Shown here piece by piece: positions 7,187 to 15,446 of a stretch of 23,110 bases of DNA. This DNA comes from a virus: the IMG/VR virus record IMGVR_UViG_3300042445_001959, positions 1-23,110 of that record; one strand, 5' to 3'. Numbering within the stretch: position 1 is the stretch's first letter; each line of letters opens with the position of its first letter. Position numbers and translations under genes: made by a program. The notes under the pieces were generated by a model. It had not been told where the DNA came from. It saw nothing but the letters and a program-made list of their open reading frames with translations, and did not search any database.

Positions 7187-9119
7187 AAGTAAGTTGGCCA
7201 ACAATTTCATCAAATTCTACACCTGTTCTAGTTGCTACGAATGTAAGTTCGATAACATTAATAGAACGAGCAGGTTTGATAAAGATGCTTGCGCGGAACT
7301 TGTTTTGGTCGATGATTTCTGGTGTATTAACAGAAGCGTCAGAAACGACTCTAAAGTCAATAATACCACGACGACCTTGAATATCGCGAAGGAACGGATC
7401 TACAATATTCTTGAATTGCGTCTGAGAAAATTCATCATTAAATTCAAATAAGAAACTTTCAGCTGCTGTAGCAATTGATTTTTCAACCGCAATAAACAGT
7501 CTACGAACATTAATGCGATCAAATGCGCTTGCAAGACCAAGCATTGTTTTATCGCCAAATAGAACAATACCACGGCCAGTTTGTGACATAACTGGGTTAA
7601 CGTCTGCGCTGTATAGTACATCTCTTTGTGGCTTGCTTGGATTAAAAGCTAGCTTAACAATGTTTTTGATGATACCTTTTCTATAGCCAGCTGGTGATTC
7701 CCAAGCTTCAACTCTTGAAGAAAGACCTGCCATATCGCCGTTTAGAGGAGTCCAACGATACTTATCATTGTATTTGTCATAACGGTACTTATAACCGCTA
7801 TCCATAAATGCATATGATGAGTTCTGGATCTTGTTGCGATATGCAATAGCGTTATCCATCTTAGTATTAGTCTTAAGCTCGTCAACAACAGCTTCTTTAG
7901 AAGGTGATAAGAAAGCTACGCAATCTCTTCTGTAGTCTACAACGTTTGAAACAATGTAGTTTGCTCTAACACCAGCATCATCGCCTTTACCTTGAAGAAC
8001 AAAAGAAATATCAATTTCGTTTGTATTCTTTAAAGTATCCCAAGCGAATGCTAAAGAGCTTAGAGTTGCATTACTTTCTGTTGATGTGTCTGTTCCGCCG
8101 TCCATTCTTTCATACACGTTTTCTTGCGAAGTTGCTGCCCCAATTACTGTAGTATTAGCAACTTTAATCCATGAAGACATGTTGTCAATAACTGTTGCGT
8201 AGTAATTAGTTGCGCCTTGCGGAGTTGTTGCATTATTAGCAGTAGATAAGTTTTCAAATCTTTCAAGCACAGCGTTTGGAGTACCACTAATTAAACCGTC
8301 TTTATCGATAACAGCTACGTGTACATAATTTGTGTTTGGTGCTTTACCAAATACTGAACCATATTGCCATTTTTTAACAACAGATAAATTGTTTAGATTA
8401 GATTCTGCTAACGTATATCTGCTGCTAAACGAAATAGATTGTGTAAAACCAACCGTAGCAGTTATTGCAGTATTACCAGTACCAAAAGTTTGTTGAATGT
8501 TAGTAACAGACGCTGCTGTAACAACCAATTCTTGGAAGCCAACACTTGAGTTGCCAACAACCATAACGTCACCGGCAGTGATAGTCGGAATACTAACGTT
8601 GTTTGCAACTTCAAAAGAAACCGTATTAGCATTAAATGCTATAGTTTGAGTAACTGATGTGTTTGCAATAGCGTTAGGTGGAATAGTACCGACTGCAGCA
8701 ATTTCTTTAGAAAAAGCGTCTTTTGTAGACCAAGCAACTTCAATAGAGTTACCTAATGCGCCTGGATATTTTGCATCAAAAGCACCATAAACACTACTTC
8801 CCGGAATAACTTCATTATTACCATTAAGAACAAGTGATGTACCTGAAGCAGTTTCAGAACCGTCGTCAGCACGAACTACATAAACCGCGTTTGAGTACGA
8901 AAGATAATCTGCCGCAGTAAAAAATGTCTCATAGTTTGTGTCTGTTGGTTTACCAAAGCGGTCTACTAGATCATTTTCTGACGTAATCAGAATAGGATCG
9001 TTAGTTGGACCCCATTTAAAAATTCCCGCGATTGCTGCTGGTGGAGTTGCAAAGCCAGAAACTGACTGACTTGCGTCCACTTCGCGAACAATAACGGAAG
9101 GACTTACGGAAAAAGCCAT
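7185..9119 (-). CDS. 18: Tail sheath protein gp18
   Basis: This is the contractile tail sheath subunit, which surrounds the tail tube and drives it through the host envelope on contraction. It has 644 residues, against 659 in T4. The N-terminus MAFSVSPSVIVREVDASQSV leads into AAIAGIFKWGPTNDPILITSENDLVDRFG, typical of phage sheath proteins. The middle, about residues 120-330, is a Thr/Asn/Val-rich beta insertion, corresponding to the variable surface domains. The C-terminal half holds conserved sheath blocks such as GRGIVLFGDKTMLG, FDRINVRRLFIAVEKSI, FEFND and the end ELTFVATRTGVEFDEIVGQL. The start at 9119 has AAGGAG, and a consensus late promoter lies 55 bp upstream. Confidence 0.96.
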   Translation of the reverse strand: MAFSVSPSVIVREVDASQSVSGFATPPAAIAGIFKWGPTNDPILITSENDLVDRFGKPTDTNYETFFTAADYLSYSNAVYVVRADDGSETASGTSLVLNGNNEVIPGSSVYGAFDAKYPGALGNSIEVAWSTKDAFSKEIAAVGTIPPNAIANTSVTQTIAFNANTVSFEVANNVSIPTITAGDVMVVGNSSVGFQELVVTAASVTNIQQTFGTGNTAITATVGFTQSISFSSRYTLAESNLNNLSVVKKWQYGSVFGKAPNTNYVHVAVIDKDGLISGTPNAVLERFENLSTANNATTPQGATNYYATVIDNMSSWIKVANTTVIGAATSQENVYERMDGGTDTSTESNATLSSLAFAWDTLKNTNEIDISFVLQGKGDDAGVRANYIVSNVVDYRRDCVAFLSPSKEAVVDELKTNTKMDNAIAYRNKIQNSSYAFMDSGYKYRYDKYNDKYRWTPLNGDMAGLSSRVEAWESPAGYRKGIIKNIVKLAFNPSKPQRDVLYSADVNPVMSQTGRGIVLFGDKTMLGLASAFDRINVRRLFIAVEKSIATAAESFLFEFNDEFSQTQFKNIVDPFLRDIQGRRGIIDFRVVSDASVNTPEIIDQNKFRASIFIKPARSINVIELTFVATRTGVEFDEIVGQLT

Positions 9120-9142
9120 GTTTTTCTCCTTTATTGAATTAG

Positions 9143-9154
9143 AAACACGTGTTT
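9143..9154. repeat. 12-bp perfect palindrome in the gp18 leader
   Basis: AAACACGTGTTT is a perfect palindrome between the late promoter at 9174-9181 and the ribosome-binding site of gp18, so it would lie in the 5' untranslated leader of the sheath mRNA. It could bind a protein or form a small hairpin. Palindromes of this size occur by chance a few times in a window this long, so a function is only a possibility. Confidence 0.35.
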
Positions 9155-9173
9155 AATTTATTATTACTGTTTC

Positions 9174-9181
9174 TATTTATA
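9174..9181 (-). promoter_or_regulatory. T4-type late promoter of gene 18
   Basis: Exact TATAAATA on the minus strand in the 89-bp gap between the gp17 stop and the gp18 start, 55 bp upstream of the gp18 ATG. Confidence 0.82.
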
Positions 9182-9208
9182 AATTTATCGATTTGCTTGA
9201 GTGAGCCG

Positions 9209-10795
9209 TCATAATACAAGACCGTCGTTCTCATAGAAAACGTCACCGTCATCTATAAATCCAAATGGTAACATATCTTCTTCAATTTGCTCGTCTGTTT
9301 TTTCTCTTAACTTGATTAATGTGTTTATGTCTGTCATGTCCTTAAAGTATGCTTGCTCTGTCATCCAAGAAAATAACACTAGATTCATAACTAGGTCATC
9401 ATGAAAACCTGGTTCTGCCTCAAATGAGTTTGCTTTTTTAGAAAACCTACTCAATTCTTGTATAGTATCATAGTCTCTTATGAGTAATTGGTTTTGCTCA
9501 ACCAGCATTTTAAGCATAGAACACCCAGTACCTTTTACAGTTTTTGTTGTTCTAATACCATTTTCTACGTTTTTACCAAAACCGGCACTAAGTACTTTTC
9601 CGCTTCGACCTGAGTTTTGCGTATAAAGTAAATTCTCATAACCATAGTCTATATGCAATACGTCTACAACTTGACCACCAATATCGTTAATTTCAACTAG
9701 CAATCCGGCGGTATTGTAAACCATTCCAATTCTATTTAATACAGAAGCAAAATCAATAGGTCCTATGTAATTATCTCTAAAAACAGCAACTTGTCGATAA
9801 GGCATTTCCGTAATGTTAAAAACTGTAAACGTTGAATAGTCTAATCCTTTTCCTCTAGCAACGTCAGCAGTAATTACGTATTGTTGATTTTTTTCGGGTC
9901 TTTCGTATTGAATTAAACCTTCGCTTTTCATTATAGGTCTATCAGGATAAAGTTCTTTTAACTTTGAACCGCTGATAAGTGTACCAGACGATCCAAGGAA
10001 TTCGCAACAATATTCTTGATTGAACTTATCTTCGTCATGATCGAGTGATTCAATAGTTTCTTTTTTCCACGCTTCTCCTCTGCCAGGTACATCATACCAC
10101 ATAACTTTAACGAATTGATATCCGTTTGTACCTTCTTCTGCGCCTTTACATGTTTTCCAAAAGTGGTTTAAACCGTTGGGTGTAGAGGTCATCAGAAGCT
10201 TTGTAGACTCACCAGACGAAATGGTTGGGTATACAGAGGCAAAGAACTCGTCGTATCCCTCAATGAACGCCACCTCATCCAGATATAGGAAGTTGATAGA
10301 CTTACCACGGATAGCAGATGATGTAGTAGTACCGGCAAGAACTTTACAGCCATTTTCTAGTTCTATGTTACCTTTGTTCCACTCTGTAATACCTTGTTGT
10401 AACCACTTAGGTAAAGCTTCATAAGCTAATTTAATACGTGCTAAAACTTCTCTAGCTGCATCTCCTTTATTAGCAAGAATAGCTACAGTTGCAAATTCAT
10501 TAAACAAAATATAATGAAGAATAACAGCAACGGCAGTTGTTGTTTTACCAGATTGTCGAGCAGTTAAAACAGCTGCTCTTCTATTATTTGATATTTTTTC
10601 AACAATTTCTTTTTGATAGTCATACATATCAAAAGGAATAAGACCTCGGTCTACGTGTACAATTTTAATGTACGTTTTGGCAAAATAAACAGGATCTTTA
10701 GAGCACTTAATATACTCTTTTATGAGCTCAGGAGTCCACTCAATTTCTTGATCTACCTTTTTAAGGTGTGAATTGCCTAAGTAACCATCACCCAT
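9209..10795 (-). CDS. 17: Large terminase subunit gp17 (packaging ATPase and nuclease)
   Basis: This is the DNA-packaging motor and headful nuclease of T4-like phages. It has 528 residues from the preferred start, against 610 in T4. The ATPase domain has a Walker A motif ARQSGKTT at 79-86, a Walker B motif LYLDEVAF at 170-177 with the catalytic Glu, and a coupling motif TSTPNG at 203-208. The C-terminal RNase H-like nuclease domain shows ADVARGKGLD with Asp311, LVEIND with Glu368, and FHDDLVMN with Asp466/Asp467, the usual acidic metal ligands. A GTG at 10804 would add three residues, but AAAGG would then touch the start codon. The ATG at 10795 has AAGG 9 nt upstream and is chosen. The gene overlaps the gp16 end by 8 bp, implying coupled expression of the two terminase subunits. 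Confidence 0.97.
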   Translation of the reverse strand: MGDGYLGNSHLKKVDQEIEWTPELIKEYIKCSKDPVYFAKTYIKIVHVDRGLIPFDMYDYQKEIVEKISNNRRAAVLTARQSGKTTTAVAVILHYILFNEFATVAILANKGDAAREVLARIKLAYEALPKWLQQGITEWNKGNIELENGCKVLAGTTTSSAIRGKSINFLYLDEVAFIEGYDEFFASVYPTISSGESTKLLMTSTPNGLNHFWKTCKGAEEGTNGYQFVKVMWYDVPGRGEAWKKETIESLDHDEDKFNQEYCCEFLGSSGTLISGSKLKELYPDRPIMKSEGLIQYERPEKNQQYVITADVARGKGLDYSTFTVFNITEMPYRQVAVFRDNYIGPIDFASVLNRIGMVYNTAGLLVEINDIGGQVVDVLHIDYGYENLLYTQNSGRSGKVLSAGFGKNVENGIRTTKTVKGTGCSMLKMLVEQNQLLIRDYDTIQELSRFSKKANSFEAEPGFHDDLVMNLVLFSWMTEQAYFKDMTDINTLIKLREKTDEQIEEDMLPFGFIDDGDVFYENDGLVL

Positions 10796-11372
10796 TAGAA
10801 TCACCCTTTAGCATTTTTAAAAGATCTGCTGTTGATACGATTAAGTTATTGTTTGTAACATTTGTTTGTGCTGCTTGCTTAGGCCCAAGTAATTCTTCTT
10901 TGGCATATTTCTTTTTAGAAGATATGTCAGCATAATCTTTGTTAGCATCAAGCAATGTTTTCATTAAAGTAGAAACAACTTCAAATGCTCGTGGTTGTTC
11001 AGATTGCTTTGCAATTTCAAGCATTTCTTCCATAGCTTCTTTACCAATATCAATAACATTTGCAATATTATTGCGAACTGTTTCAATATCTTTTAAGTTT
11101 TCATCATCTTCAACAATAATAGCAGGAGGATTTATTTCTTGTTTTGTTGCGAGTTCTGTTGAGGTTCCATTTCGTCCAAGTTCACTAATATCACTTCCGG
11201 AATCTCTATGATATGTATTATCCCTCGATCCTTTATTTTCTTCACAGTCATCTTCCCAGTCAGCATCCATTTGCTGTTCCACATTATTACTGGCTTTTCC
11301 CTCTTGTGCGTCATCTTGTGCCATCTGTAAAGGTCTTAATCCAAGAGCCATTGCTATTTTATCATCACTCAT
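10788..11372 (-). CDS. 16: Small terminase subunit gp16
   Basis: This is the T4-type small terminase, which recognises viral DNA and stimulates the gp17 ATPase at the start of packaging. It has 194 residues, against 164 in T4. The central helical region resembles gp16: VRNNIANVIDIGKEAMEEML, then EIAKQSEQPRAFEVVSTLMK and LLDANKDYADISSKKK, matching the T4 pattern of an AK..-SPR-EV-LM core. The N-terminal 80 residues are Asp/Glu/Asn-rich and probably disordered. The end is NLIVSTADLLKMLKG. The ATG at 11372 has a weak GAGA ribosome-binding site. The 31-bp gap after the fibre gene has only a poor late-promoter match (GTTAAATA at 11393-11400), so transcription may come through from the fibre gene. 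It overlaps gp17 by 8 bp. Confidence 0.92.
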   Translation of the reverse strand: MSDDKIAMALGLRPLQMAQDDAQEGKASNNVEQQMDADWEDDCEENKGSRDNTYHRDSGSDISELGRNGTSTELATKQEINPPAIIVEDDENLKDIETVRNNIANVIDIGKEAMEEMLEIAKQSEQPRAFEVVSTLMKTLLDANKDYADISSKKKYAKEELLGPKQAAQTNVTNNNLIVSTADLLKMLKGDSNG

Positions 11373-11403
11373 TATTTTTTATCTCACAAAATTATTTAAC
11401 GTG

Positions 11404-14400
11404 TTAATCCCAGGTGCCGCCATTTGCTTGCCAAGCACCGTCTGTGAAGATTAAAGTATCTATATCAATACCGCTAGTATTATAACTGAAAGGATAATGT
11501 TCGATAGATGTATATACAAGTCCGTCAATGCGAGCATTTGCAATTATTACAGCAACTGTATTATATGTAGTTCCTGTTTGTCTTACTAGATACATCATTT
11601 GTCCTTCAACACCATCTGCTAACGTATAAACACCATTAGTTAGTTTATTAACAACTTTTGTTATATCTAACGCCGTTGGTGTTGGCGCAGTAGCACCAAC
11701 TGCAGTTGGTGGCAGTAAAAATGTTTCACCGACAGAATGTCCAGTACCACCGCTGTTTACTATAACTGTAGCATTTCCAGATTCATCAAAATTAACTGTG
11801 AAGTCTATGTCACCCAATGCTAAACCGCTTGTATTAGCAACCCAAACAGGATTGGGGCTGTTAGTCACTATCACTTCAGTTACTACATCAGAACCGTCAA
11901 CAGCCGTAATTTCGAACAATACATCATTACCATTAATATCAGCACCAGTTTTAGCAATAGTAGTATAATTACCGGTATAAGCAGTTCTTTGAACTGACGC
12001 GTCTGGGAATGTTATATTGCCGTCTGTGCCAAATTCCCAGTTTTGTTCAACAAAATTATTGTTACCTTGATTAGCTTGATCATTATATCGAGTAATAACA
12101 AATGTGCCTGTACCACCACCTACACTTATAACATCGCCATTAGTGTAGCCTGTACCAGGATTAGATACAGAAACGCTGGCCAATTGCCCACTTAACCCGT
12201 ATCCAAAATTCACAGTCATTCCACTGCCAGTACCACCTGTAGTTGTAGATGGTAGTGGATCATCACTAGTGTATCCACTGCCAGCATTTTGTATAGTACA
12301 AATATTAAATTGACCGCCTGTTGTTAACGTTAAGCCATCTATATTAACTAATCTGCCAGTTGCGTCAAACTTCCACTGATTTGTGCCAGTGTTCAAAGTT
12401 ATTGCACCTGGCCCATTTACCGCATCGCCACTTCTTATTATAACATTGCCGCCAACATATGGCCTTGAAGAATTTCCAGCTATTAACTCAATGTCTCCAC
12501 CTATCGCTCCCCATGTACTACTACCTATATCAGACCCAGCATTACCGGCAGCAATTGTTAAGTTACCTCCGTTGCCAGCATTCCAACCAGTAAAGCCGTC
12601 AGTACGAGCATCACCGCCTACTCCAGTAGTGATTGTTAATGGAATACCAGAACCACCAACACTATTGCCAGCAGCATCTCCGCCGTCGATAGTCTTTAAA
12701 GTGTTATTTGGGAATATCGTACCACCAGCATTAGTAAATTGCCAATCATTACTATTACCTGTTTCTGGGAATGTGCGTAATGTTATTTCGCCACCACTCA
12801 TTGCTCGTATTAATACGTAGCCGCCTAGACCGTACGTTTGTGTTTCGCCACTTTCAATATTGATCCATCCGCCGTCACTAGTACCAGAATCACCTGCTTG
12901 GAAGTTTAGGTAACCGCCGGTGCCCGAGCCAATGCCTCGACCGGCACGAATCTTAATATCTCCGCCGTTACCATTAGCATCTCCACCAGGGCCTGCCCAC
13001 AAGTAAACGTCACCACCTTCGCCAGCGGTGTTTGCATAACCTGCAGCGCCTTGAATGATAACGCGTTCAGCGTTAATAGCGCTTTCTGTTGATTCTGGTC
13101 CAAATATAATTGCTTGTTGCGCTGAATCACCAAACTTTAATGTTTGTCCAGTGCCACTTGGGTTAGCATTATCATTAATAGGAACTGTTAGCGTTGGGAA
13201 TGTCATAGCACCATCTGTACCAAACCTCCACACATGCTGATCGCCCTCATCGTTATCATTGGTACCAATCTCTACACCGTATCCATATCCGGGTACAGGG
13301 CCATAATCTGGCCCACGCTGTAACACATAGTTATAATCATCGCCAAAATACAAGTCTTGAGAATCACCGGCAGCTCGCATAATATGGAAGTGTGATGGAC
13401 CACCTGGTTCTGGCAATGCGCCAAACTCCAAACTGCCGCGGCTTGTTGACATTGTAACAACGCCGTCAGTATCTATTCTAACAGAATATTGTCCATTATA
13501 AATGCTGTTTCCAGTATCTCCTGAATTATATAATGTTCCAAGCAAGAAATTAGAACCATCTGTAATTGGCGAGACTGTACTAGTATTAACGTTGTTTGCG
13601 TTGTTTGCGTCAGTTTTATTAGCATTAACTACTGTAATATCGCTGGCTGCATTATCTAGAAATCCGCTAAATGTGGCTGATCTGATATCCCAATCGCCTG
13701 CTGCAAATTGGTCTCCTGTTGCAGAAATTTGTACAACAGCAGCATGCGGCATTTGGCCTGCATCTCCGAAGCCACCACTAAGTGCGACATAATCTTGTTT
13801 AACTGCTATAGTGCTGCCAGAACCTTCACTAAAAAACATGCCGCCTGCAAATGACCAAGTAGTAACATTGTCTATTAATCTTTGCCATTCTACTGTGCCG
13901 TCAAAACCGTATTTTGCTGCAACCCACACATAGCTGTCTGGAAAATTATTTGGGTTGGCTGTGACTCCAGACAGATACAATTTATCGTCTGGACCAACCA
14001 CTATGCTAACTCCAAATGAGTCACAATTGCCTGCAACTCGTCTGCTCCATTGTTTAACACCTTCACTATTAAGTTTTAGTATGCTTATAGCGCTAGTTGT
14101 GCCTCCGTCAAAACTATATTGATAACTACCAGTCACATAGATATTGCCCGTGCTGTCAATGTCTGCATCTGCGCCTCTGCAGTCAAACCCAGCATCAAAC
14201 AGTATAGCTTTTTGCCACTGTATAGCGCCAGAACTATTATACTTAACAACAAGCATATGATTTTCTGTATCACTAGCTTCACCTAATTGATCCATGTAAC
14301 CAATTGCTACTATTTCACCATTAGGTCCAACAGCCATTCCATATGCTTCTTCATCGCCCTGTCCATTCAGACTTCTTGTCCAGTCAATACTGCCATTTGC

Positions 14401-15411
14401 CGCGTTGACTTTTGTAGTAGCAACATAGCTATCAGTACTATTAGATGCATAACCTACCATAACTGGGTTACCGTCTGAAGCTACATCAACTACTGAGCTA
14501 GTACTTTGATATCCAAAATCGTATTCTTTGCTCCATTCCAAGCTGCCATCTAAACTATCAATTTTAGTTAAAGTAGATACACTATATCCATTTGCTTCTG
14601 GAATTGTTTTGCCTGCTATGTATATTGAATTGCTGATATTATCTACTGCAAGACCCCACCCGTCTGTGTTAAAATCTGACAGAAATCTTGCTGACCACAT
14701 CTTAGTACCACTGCTAGTGTACTTACCTACTGAATAATAGCTTGAATAATTAATCTCGCTTATATGACTGAATAAAGCAATAATATTGCCGTCAGAATCA
14801 TATTCTACGCTAGATGCTAAAGCCGGCACATCATCAGGTGCGCCGTTTGCAGACTCGAATGTTTGCACCCAAACATTTGGATCTCCTGGTCCAGCCAATA
14901 CGCTAATACCATCGCTATTTAAGATGTCACCACCTACTGGTAGTACTATATTTCCACCAGAATTAAATGTCCATTCTTTGTTATAATCGTTTGTGTAAAT
15001 GCGTATTTCATCGTTAGCACTAAGTTCCATATCATCACCAAGTGCTTCAATGAAAATATCGTCTGCTGCAGTAAGATTTATGTCAGCATCCTGACTTCCT
15101 GTTCTAGTAGTTTCAATAGTAAAATCTTTATTAGACAGAGCTAACTTTGTAGACCCTGTATTATTAGTTACTACAATATCTTCTAAATTAGCAGTGCCAC
15201 CTCCACCGCCTAATAGTCCTTCAGTATCAGTTAGTTGACTTACATCAGTTGGAATATCAGATTCTTTTGCTAAAGGAGTACCGCCATTAGTAGCACCATC
15301 CATTACAACTACTGTATTTTTGGTTGTGTCAATTAAAATTTCACCAACAGATCCGCGCTCGTTTTGCAGACCAGTAGTCGTATTTCTTCTGTGTTGTAGA
15401 ATTTGTGCCAT
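11404..15411 (-). CDS. Large modular fibre-like virion protein with a predicted seven-bladed beta-propeller
   Basis: A 1335-residue protein that looks like a tail-fibre or surface protein. Residues 1-50 (MAQILQHRRNTTTGLQN, then GEILIDTTKNTVVVMDG) match the short N-terminal domain of many phage fibres (Mtd-N type). About 178-575 holds seven repeats, each with a GNIYVTG-like strand and a strand ending in Trp after a DG or SG turn (SGTKMW, GSLEW, GSIDW, GAIQW, GVKQW, GTVEW, AAGDW); WVQTF at the front would close a seven-bladed propeller. About 580-735 is a SHFHI...DLYFGDD module. About 795-1005 has GGDIKIRAG-type Gly-rich beta-helix repeats. About 1030-1100 repeats NAGSGYT...GGTGSG. W-x-F...FP motifs recur at module borders. 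AGGA precedes the ATG and a CATAAATA box lies upstream. It sits between gp15 and gp16, which are adjacent in T4. Host binding or head/neck decoration is inferred. Confidence 0.82.
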   Translation of the reverse strand: MAQILQHRRNTTTGLQNERGSVGEILIDTTKNTVVVMDGATNGGTPLAKESDIPTDVSQLTDTEGLLGGGGGTANLEDIVVTNNTGSTKLALSNKDFTIETTRTGSQDADINLTAADDIFIEALGDDMELSANDEIRIYTNDYNKEWTFNSGGNIVLPVGGDILNSDGISVLAGPGDPNVWVQTFESANGAPDDVPALASSVEYDSDGNIIALFSHISEINYSSYYSVGKYTSSGTKMWSARFLSDFNTDGWGLAVDNISNSIYIAGKTIPEANGYSVSTLTKIDSLDGSLEWSKEYDFGYQSTSSVVDVASDGNPVMVGYASNSTDSYVATTKVNAANGSIDWTRSLNGQGDEEAYGMAVGPNGEIVAIGYMDQLGEASDTENHMLVVKYNSSGAIQWQKAILFDAGFDCRGADADIDSTGNIYVTGSYQYSFDGGTTSAISILKLNSEGVKQWSRRVAGNCDSFGVSIVVGPDDKLYLSGVTANPNNFPDSYVWVAAKYGFDGTVEWQRLIDNVTTWSFAGGMFFSEGSGSTIAVKQDYVALSGGFGDAGQMPHAAVVQISATGDQFAAGDWDIRSATFSGFLDNAASDITVVNANKTDANNANNVNTSTVSPITDGSNFLLGTLYNSGDTGNSIYNGQYSVRIDTDGVVTMSTSRGSLEFGALPEPGGPSHFHIMRAAGDSQDLYFGDDYNYVLQRGPDYGPVPGYGYGVEIGTNDNDEGDQHVWRFGTDGAMTFPTLTVPINDNANPSGTGQTLKFGDSAQQAIIFGPESTESAINAERVIIQGAAGYANTAGEGGDVYLWAGPGGDANGNGGDIKIRAGRGIGSGTGGYLNFQAGDSGTSDGGWINIESGETQTYGLGGYVLIRAMSGGEITLRTFPETGNSNDWQFTNAGGTIFPNNTLKTIDGGDAAGNSVGGSGIPLTITTGVGGDARTDGFTGWNAGNGGNLTIAAGNAGSDIGSSTWGAIGGDIELIAGNSSRPYVGGNVIIRSGDAVNGPGAITLNTGTNQWKFDATGRLVNIDGLTLTTGGQFNICTIQNAGSGYTSDDPLPSTTTGGTGSGMTVNFGYGLSGQLASVSVSNPGTGYTNGDVISVGGGTGTFVITRYNDQANQGNNNFVEQNWEFGTDGNITFPDASVQRTAYTGNYTTIAKTGADINGNDVLFEITAVDGSDVVTEVIVTNSPNPVWVANTSGLALGDIDFTVNFDESGNATVIVNSGGTGHSVGETFLLPPTAVGATAPTPTALDITKVVNKLTNGVYTLADGVEGQMMYLVRQTGTTYNTVAVIIANARIDGLVYTSIEHYPFSYNTSGIDIDTLIFTDGAWQANGGTWD

Positions 15412-15438
15412 TTAAGTTGTTCCTATAAACGTTTAATT

Positions 15439-15446
15439 TATTTATG
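15439..15446 (-). promoter_or_regulatory. Late promoter (CATAAATA) of the fibre-like gene, overlapping the gp15 stop
   Basis: The minus strand reads CATAAATA, one mismatch from the T4 late consensus, 28 bp upstream of the fibre gene. The TAA stop of gp15 (15444-15442) lies inside the box. Confidence 0.58.

Noticed and set aside
11393-11400. GTTAAATA as a late promoter for gp16
   Set aside because: Two mismatches to TATAAATA in AT-rich DNA and only 20 bp ahead of the start; not distinguishable from background.
12383-12820. Plus-strand open frame of 145 codons, Pro/Ser-rich
   Set aside because: It is the complement of the Gly-rich beta-helix part of the fibre gene, where Gly codons read as Pro on the other strand. 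It has no ribosome-binding site and no family resemblance.
11404-15411. Possible CRISPR or other array suggested by repeated GGT/ACC-rich DNA
   Set aside because: The repetition comes from Gly-rich protein repeats with variable DNA and spacing; no constant repeat-spacer structure exists.
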